A stretch of DNA of 64,000 nucleotides from Arthrobacter sp. zg-Y820 (GTDB lineage: Bacteria > Actinomycetota > Actinomycetes > Actinomycetales > Micrococcaceae): contig NZ_CP126247.1 in NCBI RefSeq assembly GCF_030142155.1, forward strand, positions 2,604,001-2,668,000. Direction: 5' to 3'. Made by a program: the position numbers and the translations under genes. The notes under the pieces are model-generated. The model was not told the origin of the DNA. It was given only the letters and a program-made list of their open reading frames with translations, and did no database searches. This document shows positions 8,852-17,200 of this stretch, piece by piece (the stretch's first letter is position 1; every line of letters begins with the position of its first letter).

Positions 8852-10050
8852 GGGGTGGTGACCCCGTCCACCAGTGTCGTCAGCAGTTTGGCGTAGGCCT
8901 TGGCCAGGGCGTCCACATTGGCATTGTCATGCACCCAGTCCCGTCCCGCGGTTCCGGTCAGGAGCTTTGTCCGGTCTGCCGCCAGTTGCCGCCACAGCTC
9001 GGCGACCTTCTCGGGATGCGCCGACACGACGTCGCCGGCACCTGCTTCTTCAATAATCTTGCGGGCTTCACCGAGCACAATCCCGGTGACGTGCCGGCCC
9101 ACGGCGAGGACTTCATAGGTTTTGGATGGAATGGTGGTTTCAAAGGATTTCCAGTCATCCCGCAGCGACACCACGCAGGTGTCCGCCTGCCGGTAGTGCT
9201 CCATCACCTCGGCGCCCACCGCCGGATCGTGGAAAACCACCGGCGCCTCCAGTTCCTTCGCGAGGGCCATGAGGTCCCGGCGCTGGACGCCGTGTCCCAC
9301 CATGTGCAGCCGGACGCAGTCTTTGGCCAGTGCGGCGGCGCGGATCACGACGTCCAGGCGCTGGCTCTCGCCGTGGTTGCCCAGGTAGAGCACGTTGAGG
9401 AACTCCGAGTGTTCCGGCGGCGGCTGGAGCAGCTCCCGGATTGACACGTCAACTCCGTTGCTGACGGTCGCCACGTTGCCCAGGCCCCGGTCCCTCAGCG
9501 TCTGCGCAAAGCCGTAGGTGACGGTGACGACCAGGTCCGCGCGGTCCTGGATGGCGATGATAATGCGCTCGGCAATGCCCTTGGCGCTGCCGGGAACCAG
9601 GCGGGCATCCCGGGCGATGTCCGGCCAGGCATCCCGCATGTCCACGACCAGGGGCCGCCGCAGCAGGCGGGCTGCCGCGTATCCGGCGCCGAGAATGGGG
9701 AGGCTGGGGACGGTGACAATCACTGCGTCCGGCTTCGGGCCCAGAAGCGCTGCCGGGATGCTGCAGGCTGCCGATACCAGATGATCGGCGAGGCGTCCCA
9801 GCCGGGTGGTGCGGTGCCACAGGTAGGGCACCCGCCGAATGTGTTCTCCGTAAACGCCGGTATCGCGGCGGAAGGCCCGGCCGGCGTCGGACTTTGGCAA
9901 GGTGCGCCGTCCGTGCGGCGCGTGGGCTACGGGAGCGACGACGTCGACGTTCCAGCCCTGCTGCCGCAAGGAGCGGATGATCTGCGTCCACCGCCGCTGC
10001 GGCGGGCTGTGCTCAGGCGAGTAGGAGTGGATGAGCAACAGGACTCGCAA
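8848..10050 (-). CDS. GT4-family glycosyltransferase (TTG start)
   Basis: This is a GT-B fold glycosyltransferase of about 400 residues in the WcaI/WbuB-like group. It begins LRVLLLIHSYSPEHSPPQRRW, a typical opening with an acceptor-binding loop, and contains a central NGVDVSIRELLQPP linker and a donor-site helix SKTYEVLAVGRHVTG. I chose the TTG at 10050 because a strong GGGGGG/AAG ribosome site precedes it at normal spacing and the protein then opens directly on the first beta strand. An ATG at 10086 would add 12 residues without family support. It lies 80 bp after the surface-protein gene, the only clear gap in the cluster, where a promoter-like pair is present. Confidence 0.82.
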   Translation of the reverse strand: MRVLLLIHSYSPEHSPPQRRWTQIIRSLRQQGWNVDVVAPVAHAPHGRRTLPKSDAGRAFRRDTGVYGEHIRRVPYLWHRTTRLGRLADHLVSAACSIPAALLGPKPDAVIVTVPSLPILGAGYAAARLLRRPLVVDMRDAWPDIARDARLVPGSAKGIAERIIIAIQDRADLVVTVTYGFAQTLRDRGLGNVATVSNGVDVSIRELLQPPPEHSEFLNVLYLGNHGESQRLDVVIRAAALAKDCVRLHMVGHGVQRRDLMALAKELEAPVVFHDPAVGAEVMEHYRQADTCVVSLRDDWKSFETTIPSKTYEVLAVGRHVTGIVLGEARKIIEEAGAGDVVSAHPEKVAELWRQLAADRTKLLTGTAGRDWVHDNANVDALAKAYAKLLTTLVDGVTTP

Positions 10051-10103
10051 GAACTTCCCCCCGGCATGGCGCGGCAAGCCGCACATCTTATTAGGACCGA
10101 GCC

Positions 10104-10134
10104 AGTCTACCGCTCGGTTCCGTTATCTGTTCAA
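10104..10134 (-). promoter_or_regulatory. Possible internal promoter of the glycosyltransferase operon
   Basis: On the minus strand, TTGAAC (10129-10134) is followed 19 bases later by TAGACT (10104-10109), in the 80-bp gap before the TTG-started glycosyltransferase. The hexamers resemble vegetative sigma sites, but the spacer is 2 bp longer than ideal and the -35 overlaps the end of the upstream gene. It is a candidate only. Confidence 0.3.
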
Positions 10135-10871
10135 AGCGGTCTTGTCGAAGTTCCGCGCAATTTGACGTAGTAGAGGGCGCCCGCCGCTATGAGGCCCACT
10201 ATGACCAGGAGGCGAACCGGCCATCCGGTGCCGGAGGACTCGCCCGAATCGCTGCTGGGCGCTGCCGCAAGCGCGCTTGGCGAGGGCGTTGCTGACGCCG
10301 TCTGAGTGGCGGTCGGAGAGGGCGACGGCGTGGCCGAGGGCGTGGCTGTTGGCGTGGCCGAGGGCTCCGGGGTGGGTGACGCCGAGGGGCTGTCGGACTC
10401 CTCGTCCTCCGTTATCAGGGTTACCAGTCCCGTGGCCGGGTCCCAGCGGTAATCCGTGTAGAGCATGCTGCCGCGATCGATGAGAAAGCCGCTGCCGCCC
10501 TCGATCAGCCAGCCGGTGCCCGGATGAACCAGATAGCCGGTGCTGCCGTCAACGACGAACCCGGTGGCGGGATCAATGACGGGAGCAGGCGCGGGTGCCG
10601 GGGTAGGTGCCGGTTCCGGTTCCGGGGCCGGGGCTGGGGCTGGGGCCGGGGCCGGCGCTGGCGCTGGTGCCGGCTCCGGGGCGGGAGGTGCGGGTGCCGG
10701 CGGTGCGGGCACTGGAGCCGGCTCCGCGGGTGGCGGGTCTGACGGGGCGGGGCTCTCGGTGCCGGGCGGCGGGGTCTCCACCGCAAGAGCCGGCCCGGCC
10801 GCCACCGATGAGAGAAGTACGGCAACCGCTGCTGCGGTTCCCGCCCGGCGCCGCCAAAGCCCTAAATCCAC
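10131..10871 (-). CDS. Secreted Pro/Ala-rich cell-surface protein with short beta-type repeats and C-terminal membrane anchor
   Basis: I do not recognise a named family. The product (246 residues from GTG 10871) has a signal peptide with an arginine-rich start and hydrophobic core ending in GPALA. A long Pro/Ala stalk of PAPAPAP type with Glu interruptions follows. Next come about four short repeats of the type (D/G)xxTG(F/Y/W)(V/L)(V/I) covering DPATGFVVDGSTGYLVHPGT and the next 15 residues, then a Ser/Thr/Pro-rich stretch. It ends in one transmembrane helix and a short basic tail. There is no LPxTG motif, so sortase anchoring is unlikely. GTG 10871 follows a GGGGGAA ribosome site; ATG 10886 is an alternative that overlaps the LCP gene. 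Position directly after an LCP ligase suggests a wall-spanning protein linked to this glycopolymer, which is inference. Confidence 0.7.
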   Translation of the reverse strand: MDLGLWRRRAGTAAAVAVLLSSVAAGPALAVETPPPGTESPAPSDPPPAEPAPVPAPPAPAPPAPEPAPAPAPAPAPAPAPAPEPEPAPTPAPAPAPVIDPATGFVVDGSTGYLVHPGTGWLIEGGSGFLIDRGSMLYTDYRWDPATGLVTLITEDEESDSPSASPTPEPSATPTATPSATPSPSPTATQTASATPSPSALAAAPSSDSGESSGTGWPVRLLVIVGLIAAGALYYVKLRGTSTRPL

Positions 10872-10872
10872 G

Positions 10873-11877
10873 TTATATTCCCCCATTATTCGCGGCCAGA
10901 TACTCAGCCATGGCATCGTTGTCCATCGCCTCCGCGATAGCCGCGATGGCCGTTTCATCCTTGACCACAATAGACTGTCCGTCACTTGAGGTTCCCGCCC
11001 CCAGTGTCGGCAGCGTAAACATTGACAGATTGCCGCCGCGCACATTGCGCAGGGAGAACGCCAGCCGGCCGGCAGCGACGGCGTCCAGTTCCTCATCCAC
11101 GCTGAGATACGGGGAAATTTCCGAGACGGCAGCGCTGACCTTCCCCGGGTTCAGCAGCGTCTCCTTGGAGAACACCGAGGAGATCAGCCCGCTGATGAAC
11201 AGCTGCTGGTTCCGCACCCGCTGGTAGTCGCCCTCGGCGAAGGATTGCCGCTCACGGACGAAGTTCAGGGCGGAGTCGCCGTCCAGCGAAATGACCCCGG
11301 CCGGAAAATGGTCGTCGTCGATGCTGGAGGAAAACGCCGTCGGGTTGTTGACCTCCACGCCGCCGAGCGCATCCGTCAGCCCGCTGAAGCCTTCAAAGTC
11401 GACAATCGCCACGTGGTCGATCGGGGCGTCAACCATGGCCTGCACTGCGCTGACCGTCAGCGGCACGCCGCCCAGGGCCATTGCCGAGTTGATCTTGCCC
11501 TCGCCGTAGCCGGGAATCTCGGTCCAGGTGTCGCGCATGATCGACATCACGTAGGCGGTGCTTCGGTCCCCCGGCAGATGCACCAGCATCATGGTGTCGG
11601 AGCGGGACGCTTCGGATCCGGGATCCTGCTCGTCGGTGCCGATCAGCAGGATGTTCTGCGAGTTCCCGGCCCCGGGATCCTTCGCCGGGCTGTCCGCCGG
11701 CAGCGCGTTCTCGATGGTCGTGGTGCCGTTGTCGAAGCTGCGGGCCAGGGACCACAGGTAGCCGCCGGCCACCAGCGCCGCCACGAGGATCAGCACCAGG
11801 ACGGTGATCAAGAGGTTGCGGATGGGATGCCGCCGGCGCCTGGCCGGCTGCTCATATTCGTCCATGTACTGCGTCAA
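10873..11877 (-). CDS. LytR-CpsA-Psr (LCP) family glycopolymer ligase
   Basis: LCP enzymes transfer undecaprenyl-linked wall polymers (teichoic acids, capsule, arabinogalactan) onto peptidoglycan outside the membrane. This protein has a basic cytoplasmic start (PARRRRHPIRN), one transmembrane helix, then the extracellular LCP domain. The conserved strings are NILLIGTDEQ, SRSDTMMLVHL, YVMSIMRDTW, KINSAMALGG and DYQRVRNQQLF, carrying the arginines and aspartates that bind the polyprenyl pyrophosphate head group. The TTG at 11877 sits 4 bases after GGGGAG and is my preferred start; ATG 11865 is the alternative. It is the first gene of the minus-strand cluster and divergent from the DUF3515 gene. 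Its place here supports attachment of the cluster's polymer to the wall. Confidence 0.87.
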   Translation of the reverse strand: MTQYMDEYEQPARRRRHPIRNLLITVLVLILVAALVAGGYLWSLARSFDNGTTTIENALPADSPAKDPGAGNSQNILLIGTDEQDPGSEASRSDTMMLVHLPGDRSTAYVMSIMRDTWTEIPGYGEGKINSAMALGGVPLTVSAVQAMVDAPIDHVAIVDFEGFSGLTDALGGVEVNNPTAFSSSIDDDHFPAGVISLDGDSALNFVRERQSFAEGDYQRVRNQQLFISGLISSVFSKETLLNPGKVSAAVSEISPYLSVDEELDAVAAGRLAFSLRNVRGGNLSMFTLPTLGAGTSSDGQSIVVKDETAIAAIAEAMDNDAMAEYLAANNGGI

Positions 11878-11973
11878 GATACTCCCCTGTTCTCCCCCGG
11901 GTAAAAGCCTAGCGCTCCCCGGTGTCGTCCTTCGATTCAAATCCGGCCGCCGCGGACCGATAACCTTGAAGGC

Positions 11974-12450
11974 ATGTTGCTATCCCGCGCTGCCCTGCCG
12001 GCAGCGGTCCTTACCCTCGCAGCGGCACTGACCGCCTGCACTCCCGTGGCCGACGTCGAACCGGCTCCGGACGCCGCCAACCCGGCCTGCGCCGAAATCA
12101 TGGTGGCCCTGCCGTCCGAGCTGGCCGATCAGCAGCAGCGCGAAACCGACAGCCAGTCCTCCGCCGCCTGGGGAGATCCGTCAAAGATCATCCTGCGCTG
12201 CGGCGTGCCGGTTCCCGGACCGACCACCGAGCAGTGCGCCACGGTCAACAGCATCGACTGGATCCTGCAGGAGGACGAGACCACGTGGACGGCGACGACG
12301 TACGGCCGGGAGCCGGCCGTGGAAGTGATCTTCAACCCCGAGGAAGTCTCGTCGTCGACGCTGCTGGTGCAGCTGGAGAACGCCGTGTCCCGGATCGAGC
12401 CGACCCGGGCCTGCGTGAGCAGCAATGACTTGGTGCTCCCCGCGCAGTAG
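11974..12450 (+). CDS. DUF3515 family lipoprotein
   Basis: This 158-residue protein has a lipoprotein signal peptide with a lipobox LTAC (Cys22) and a mature domain matching the actinobacterial DUF3515 family: PACAEIMVALPSELADQQQR near the start, then WGDPSKIILRCGVP. Several cysteines (in PACAE, LRCGV, EQCAT, RACVS) could form two disulfides. The family is commonly found beside ddl in Micrococcaceae, as here, where it is convergent with ddl. Its function is unknown. Confidence 0.78.
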   Translation: MLLSRAALPAAVLTLAAALTACTPVADVEPAPDAANPACAEIMVALPSELADQQQRETDSQSSAAWGDPSKIILRCGVPVPGPTTEQCATVNSIDWILQEDETTWTATTYGREPAVEVIFNPEEVSSSTLLVQLENAVSRIEPTRACVSSNDLVLPAQ

Positions 12451-12483
12451 CGCCGGGCAGGCCTCGCGCGGCGGAAGTGCCGC

Positions 12484-13683
12484 TTAGCGCAGTCCGGTCT
12501 TCCGCTCCAGCGCCAGCGCGATCAGTTCATCGATCAGTTCCGTGTACTGCAGGCCCGACTTGGCCCACATCTGCGGATACATGCTCACCGGAGTGAAACC
12601 GGGCATGGTGTTGATCTCGTTGATGATCAGGTTCCCGTCCGGGGTGTAGAAGAAGTCCACCCGGGACAGGCCCTCGGCGCCGACGGCCTCGAAGGCGACG
12701 GCAGCCAGCGAGCGGACCCGCTCGGCGGTTCCGGCCGGCAGATCGGCGGGGCAGCTCAGCTCGGCTGCCGCTCCGTCCACGTACTTGGCGTCGAAGTCGT
12801 ACCAGTCGTGGTCGCCGTTCTGCACTGCGATTTCGCCGGGGTGGCTGGTGCGGGGATCCTCGGTGCCGCGGCCCTGCAGGACGGCCACTTCGATTTCCCG
12901 TCCGGTGATGCCGGCTTCCACCACTACCTTCGGATCATGCAGGCGGGCGGCTTCAATGGCGGCGGCCAGCCCGGCCGGTTCCGTCACCCGGGTGATGCCC
13001 ATGGAGGAGCCTGCCCGCGCCGGTTTGACGAACAGCGGGAACTGCAGCTTCGAAGCACGCTCCAGGCACGCCGCGGAATCCCTTTCCCACTGCCGGTCGG
13101 TGATGACCTCGTACGGGCCCACCTGCAGGCCCGCTGCCTCAAACACCACCTTCATGTAGTGCTTGTCCATGCCGACGGCGGAGGCAAGAACGCCAGCGCC
13201 CACGTAACGGATGTCAGCCATCTCCAGCATTCCCTGCAGGGTGCCGTCCTCGCCGAACGGGCCGTGCAGGACGGGGAAGACGACGTCGATCCGGCCGAGG
13301 CTGCGCGGCAGCGCTCCCTCGGCATGCGCCACCAGGTCCGACCCGGCGCCTTCGGCGGACAGGACGATGCTTTCAGTGCCGGGGGTGACCTCCGGCAGGG
13401 ACTCGGAGCGCAGCGACCAGGCGGCCGGATCGGCCGAGACCAGGGTCCACTGCCCGTTCCGCGCGATCCCCACCGGCACGACGTCGTACTTGCTGCGGTC
13501 AATGGCTTCCAGCACGCCCGCGGCGGTCACGCAGCTCACTGCGTGTTCGCTGGACCGGCCGCCGAACAGCACGGCCACGCGGGGCCGGGTCCGGCCCGCG
13601 TCGGTGCCGCCGGGTTCGCCGGCGGTTGCAGCGGCGCCGCCGCTGGCGGTAACCGTGTCGGGGCTCAGTGGGTCGTTTGTCAC
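12484..13683 (-). CDS. ddl: D-alanine--D-alanine ligase
   Basis: This ATP-grasp ligase makes the D-Ala-D-Ala dipeptide for the peptidoglycan precursor. The first domain has VAVLFGGRSSEHAVSCVTA (serine-containing loop), the middle LFVKPARAGSSMGI ATP-binding segment, and the end FFYTPDGNLIINEINTMPGFT with the metal-binding Glu/Asn. The EINTMPGFT string and the tyrosine in the omega loop region fit a D-Ala, not D-Lac, ligase, though specificity is inferred. It starts at GTG 13683, overlapping gpsA by 4 bp (GTGA). A non-conserved Thr/Ala/Gly-rich N-terminal tail of about 30 residues precedes the catalytic fold. Confidence 0.92.
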   Translation of the reverse strand: MTNDPLSPDTVTASGGAAATAGEPGGTDAGRTRPRVAVLFGGRSSEHAVSCVTAAGVLEAIDRSKYDVVPVGIARNGQWTLVSADPAAWSLRSESLPEVTPGTESIVLSAEGAGSDLVAHAEGALPRSLGRIDVVFPVLHGPFGEDGTLQGMLEMADIRYVGAGVLASAVGMDKHYMKVVFEAAGLQVGPYEVITDRQWERDSAACLERASKLQFPLFVKPARAGSSMGITRVTEPAGLAAAIEAARLHDPKVVVEAGITGREIEVAVLQGRGTEDPRTSHPGEIAVQNGDHDWYDFDAKYVDGAAAELSCPADLPAGTAERVRSLAAVAFEAVGAEGLSRVDFFYTPDGNLIINEINTMPGFTPVSMYPQMWAKSGLQYTELIDELIALALERKTGLR

Positions 13684-14723
13684 GGGGTGTGCACACCTTC
13701 GGATTTCAGTTCGCGGGAGAGTAGGCGCGGTCCCAGCTCGTCGACGGAGATGACGCCCTGCAGGACGGCGACGACGTTTTCGACAATGGGCATGTAGACA
13801 CCGAGCTGGGTGGCGCGGTCCAGCACGGCCTGTGCGGACTTGATGCCCTCGGCGGTCTGCTTCATGGACGCGTTGACTTCCTCCAGTGTCAGCCCCTGGG
13901 CCAGCAGCCGGCCGGCCGTGTGGTTCCGGGACAGCGGCGAGGAGCAGGTGGCAATGAGGTCGCCCATCCCGGCCAGGCCGGACATGGTTTCGGCGCTGCC
14001 GCCGAGCGCCAGGGCCAGGCGCGTGGTTTCCGCCAGCCCGCGGGTCATGACCGAGGCCTTGGTGTTGTCCCCCATGCCCTTGCCTTCGCAGATGCCCACG
14101 GCCAGGGCGATCACGTTCTTCACGATGCCGCCGATTTCAGTGCCCACCACGTCGGTGTTGGTGTAGGGACGGAAGTAGGGCGCGGTGCAGGCCCGGGCAA
14201 TCCAGGCTGCGGTGTCCAGATCGGAGCAGGCCACCACCGACGCCGTCGGCTGCCGGTGAGCAATTTCCATGGCCAGGTTGGGCCCGGAGATGACAGCCAC
14301 CCGGTCTTCGGGCCAGTGCAGTTCCTCCTCGATGACCTGGCTCATCCGCGAGTCGGTGCCCACTTCCAGCCCCTTCATCAGGGAGACGACGACGGCGCCT
14401 TCCGGGATCAGGTCCCGGACGCTGCGCAGCTGCGCCCGCAGGGTCTGCGCCGGAACCGCCAGCACCACGAGTTCGGCTCCCGCCAGCACCTCCGCGGGAT
14501 CGGCGGACGCCGTCAGGTTGCCCGGCAGCACGGTGTCCAACAGGTACTGGCTGTTGCGGTGGAGGTCGTTGATCTCCGCAGCCACTTCGGGGCGCCGGGC
14601 CCAGAGCCGGACGTCGGTCTGCCGGCCGGCACCGGCGTCGGCCACAATCTTCGCGAAGACGGTTCCCCAGCTGCCTGCGCCCAGGACGGCCACTACCTTC
14701 GGATGCGTGTTACGCCAGCTCAT
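13680..14723 (-). CDS. gpsA: NAD(P)H-dependent glycerol-3-phosphate dehydrogenase
   Basis: GpsA reduces dihydroxyacetone phosphate to sn-glycerol 3-phosphate for phospholipid synthesis. The sequence opens with VVAVLGAGSWGTVFAKIVAD (GxGxxG nucleotide site). It carries VSLMKGLEVGT and the catalytic-lysine region GGIVKNVIALAVGICEGKGMGDNTKA, ending with a typical helical C-terminal domain. The start at ATG 14723 puts the Rossmann motif about 14 residues in; the longer frame to 14834 adds low-complexity sequence and deeply overlaps plsC. It sits between plsC and ddl, and with plsC forms two consecutive steps of phosphatidic-acid formation. Confidence 0.92.
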   Translation of the reverse strand: MSWRNTHPKVVAVLGAGSWGTVFAKIVADAGAGRQTDVRLWARRPEVAAEINDLHRNSQYLLDTVLPGNLTASADPAEVLAGAELVVLAVPAQTLRAQLRSVRDLIPEGAVVVSLMKGLEVGTDSRMSQVIEEELHWPEDRVAVISGPNLAMEIAHRQPTASVVACSDLDTAAWIARACTAPYFRPYTNTDVVGTEIGGIVKNVIALAVGICEGKGMGDNTKASVMTRGLAETTRLALALGGSAETMSGLAGMGDLIATCSSPLSRNHTAGRLLAQGLTLEEVNASMKQTAEGIKSAQAVLDRATQLGVYMPIVENVVAVLQGVISVDELGPRLLSRELKSEGVHTP

Positions 14724-15564
14724 TGTTCTCAGTCCCGTTCTGTTTGTCGCCGTCGTGTTTGGGCTCTCGGCGCTGCCCGGAGTCATTGTCCTGCTTAATC
14801 TTCCGGATCGGGTCAAAGCCCCGGGGCTGCTCAAAGTCCCGGCCGGTTGCCCGTTGTCCGTTTACCGCCGGATCCCAGCGGACGACCGGCGGCTTTTCAT
14901 CCCGCAGCTCGGCGACGAGATCGGTCAGGCTGTCCATGATGCGTTCGGTGGCGGTGTCCAGCACTGACTTTGTCATCGGCTGGTCCCGCAAGTCGGAAAG
15001 ATCAACGGGGGTGCCGACCCGCAGCCGCACTGTCTTGCGGGGAAACAGGTTCAGGCGCTTGCTGTAGCGCGGAAGAAGCGCCTCGGCTCCCCAGTGGGCC
15101 ACCGGAACCACCGGGGCGCCGGTCTGCAGGGCGAGCCGGGCGGCGCCGGTCCGTCCCCGCATCGGCCAGAGATCAGGGTCCCGGGTGAGCGTGCCCTCCG
15201 GATAGACAATCAGCGCCCCGCCGGCCTCGATGACGACGCGTGCGGCCTGCAGCGACGCCGAGGCACCGGAGGTGACACGCTCCACCGGGACCTGATTGGT
15301 GGCGCGCAGGGCCGACCCGAAGACCGGCACCTTAAAGAGGGATGCCTTCGCCAGGTAGCGGGGCATGATCTTCTGGTTGTAGAAGAAATGCCCCACCACC
15401 ACTGGGTCGATCTCCGTCACGTGGTTGGGGCAGGCAATGAACCCGGTGTCCCGGGGGAGGTTTTCCAGTCCCTCCCACTGCTTGCGCACCAGGAGGTTCA
15501 TTACCGGCCGCATGGTGTTCGCCAGCAGGGCGAACGCCACCCGCGACTTGACCGACTCAGGCAT
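14710..15564 (-). CDS. plsC: 1-acyl-sn-glycerol-3-phosphate acyltransferase
   Basis: This PlsC-type acyltransferase adds the second acyl chain to lysophosphatidic acid at the membrane. The family block I is NHVTEID (an NHx4D motif), block II lies around the KVPVFGSALRATNQVPVER segment, and block III is VIYPEGTLTRD. The C-terminal tail of about 60 residues is charged and rich in Arg, Asp and Asn, and not part of the domain. It is 8 bp downstream of murA and overlaps gpsA by 14 bp, so the murA-plsC-gpsA-ddl order forms one operon. Confidence 0.9.
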   Translation of the reverse strand: MPESVKSRVAFALLANTMRPVMNLLVRKQWEGLENLPRDTGFIACPNHVTEIDPVVVGHFFYNQKIMPRYLAKASLFKVPVFGSALRATNQVPVERVTSGASASLQAARVVIEAGGALIVYPEGTLTRDPDLWPMRGRTGAARLALQTGAPVVPVAHWGAEALLPRYSKRLNLFPRKTVRLRVGTPVDLSDLRDQPMTKSVLDTATERIMDSLTDLVAELRDEKPPVVRWDPAVNGQRATGRDFEQPRGFDPIRKIKQDNDSGQRREPKHDGDKQNGTENNELA

Positions 15565-15572
15565 GGCGGCGG

Positions 15573-16910
15573 CTACCTCGTTCCGGCGGAAACGGTCGAA
15601 ACGTCGAAATCGGCGCCGAGTCCCTCGAGCTTTTCAAGGAAGTGCTCGTAGCCGCGGTTGATCAGTTCGATGCCCGTCACGCGGGAGGTTCCGTCAGCGG
15701 CCAGTGCCGCAATCAGGTGGCTGAAGCCGCCGCGCAGGTCCGGAATGTCGACGTCGGCGCCCTTGAGCTGCACCGGACCGGAGATGACCGCCGAGTGCAG
15801 GAAGTTGCGCTGGCCGAACCGGCAGGGAACGCTGCCGAGGCATTCGCGGTGGACCTGGATGTTGGCGCCCATGCGGATCAGTGCGTCAGTGAACCCGAAC
15901 CGGTTTTCGTAGACCGTTTCGTGGACAATGGACACGCCCTGGGCCTGGGTCAGCGCAACAACCAGCGGCTGCTGCCAGTCGGTCATGAAGCCGGGGTGGA
16001 CATCGGTTTCCAGCACCAGCGGATTCAGTGCCCCGCCGGGATGGTAGAAGCGGATGCCGCCGTCGTCGACGTCGAAGGCGCCGCCGACCTTGCGGTAGGT
16101 ATTGAGGAACGCGGTGAGATCCTGCTGCGACGCGCCTTCAACGTAAATGTCACCCTTGGTGACCAGCGCAGCCGACGCCCAGGACGCGGCTTCGTTACGG
16201 TCAGGCAGGGCACGGTGGTTGTACCCGCTCAGCTCGGTCACGCCTTCAATGCGGATGACCCGGTCCGTCTGGACCGTAATGATGGCGCCCATTTTTTGCA
16301 GCACGGCAATGAGGTCCAGGATTTCCGGTTCCACCGCGGCACCGCGCAGTTCGGTGATTCCGACGGCCTTGACGGCGGTCAGCAGCACCTGCTCGGTGGC
16401 GCCCACGCTCGGGTAGGGCAGTTCCACCTTCGCGCCGGTCAGGCCCTTGGGCGCGGAGATGGAAATGCCGCCGGGGCGCTTTTCCACCACGGCACCGAAG
16501 TTGCGGAGCATCTGCAGGTGGAAGTCGATCGGCCGGTCGCCGATTTTGCAGCCGCCGAGGTCCGGAATGAAGGCCTCGCCGAGGCTGTGCATCAGCGGTC
16601 CGCACAGGAGGATCGGAATCCGGGAATCGCCCGCGTGGGCGTCGATGTCCTTTGACGCCGCCGTCTTGGCGTTCTGGGGATCCATGGTCAGGTCCCCGGT
16701 CACCGGATCCTTGGTGACTTCAACACCGTGGAGCTGCAACAGCGAGGTGACTACCTCAACGTCCTTGATTTCCGGAACGTTGCGAAGCAGTGACGGGCTG
16801 TTGCCCAGCAGTGCCGCGACCATGGCTTTGGGAACGAGGTTCTTCGCTCCGCGGACGGGGACTTTTCCTGTCAGAGGAACTCCACCACGGATGGTTAGAA
16901 CGCTACCCAT
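15573..16910 (-). CDS. murA: UDP-N-acetylglucosamine 1-carboxyvinyltransferase
   Basis: MurA catalyses the first committed step of peptidoglycan synthesis, adding enolpyruvate to UDP-GlcNAc. The protein opens TIRGGVPLTGKVPVRGAKN with the conserved Lys-Asn pair, and has two EPSP-synthase-type domains. The active-site loop reads PDLGGCKIGDRPIDFH, so the catalytic cysteine (fosfomycin target) is present, not replaced by Asp as in mycobacteria. ATG 16910 with AGGTG just upstream is preferred over GTG 16916. The upstream 280-bp gap holds the leuCD terminator and an AT-rich CATTATAG stretch that may be its -10. It leads the murA-plsC-gpsA-ddl operon. Confidence 0.93.
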   Translation of the reverse strand: MGSVLTIRGGVPLTGKVPVRGAKNLVPKAMVAALLGNSPSLLRNVPEIKDVEVVTSLLQLHGVEVTKDPVTGDLTMDPQNAKTAASKDIDAHAGDSRIPILLCGPLMHSLGEAFIPDLGGCKIGDRPIDFHLQMLRNFGAVVEKRPGGISISAPKGLTGAKVELPYPSVGATEQVLLTAVKAVGITELRGAAVEPEILDLIAVLQKMGAIITVQTDRVIRIEGVTELSGYNHRALPDRNEAASWASAALVTKGDIYVEGASQQDLTAFLNTYRKVGGAFDVDDGGIRFYHPGGALNPLVLETDVHPGFMTDWQQPLVVALTQAQGVSIVHETVYENRFGFTDALIRMGANIQVHRECLGSVPCRFGQRNFLHSAVISGPVQLKGADVDIPDLRGGFSHLIAALAADGTSRVTGIELINRGYEHFLEKLEGLGADFDVSTVSAGTR

Positions 16911-17100
16911 GAACACCTAATTTCTTTTTTCTATAATGCCCCAACAGCAAAGAGAGACTGCACTCAAGCATAGGAGCAAGCGTCCACATACTGAAATATC
17001 AGCTCCTCCGGAAGAACCTTCCCGAGCGACCTGCGCGCAGGGCACCGTGCCGGTCCGGAGCCTCTCCGGGACCCGCACGGCACAACGGACCTGCCCCTGG

Positions 17101-17134
17101 AAAAACTGATAGGCCCCCGGTCGGGGGCCTATCA
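17101..17134 (-). terminator. Rho-independent terminator of leuCD
   Basis: A perfect 13-bp hairpin with GATAGGCCCCCG arms (17108-17133), followed on the minus strand by AGTTTTT, lies about 70 bp after the leuD stop. It separates leuCD from the murA operon. Confidence 0.85.
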
Positions 17135-17200
17135 ATAATACGAAGTGCCGCAGCAGGACACGAAACCGGGCGCGGTGCAAAACCGGCGCCGAAAGGGCTT

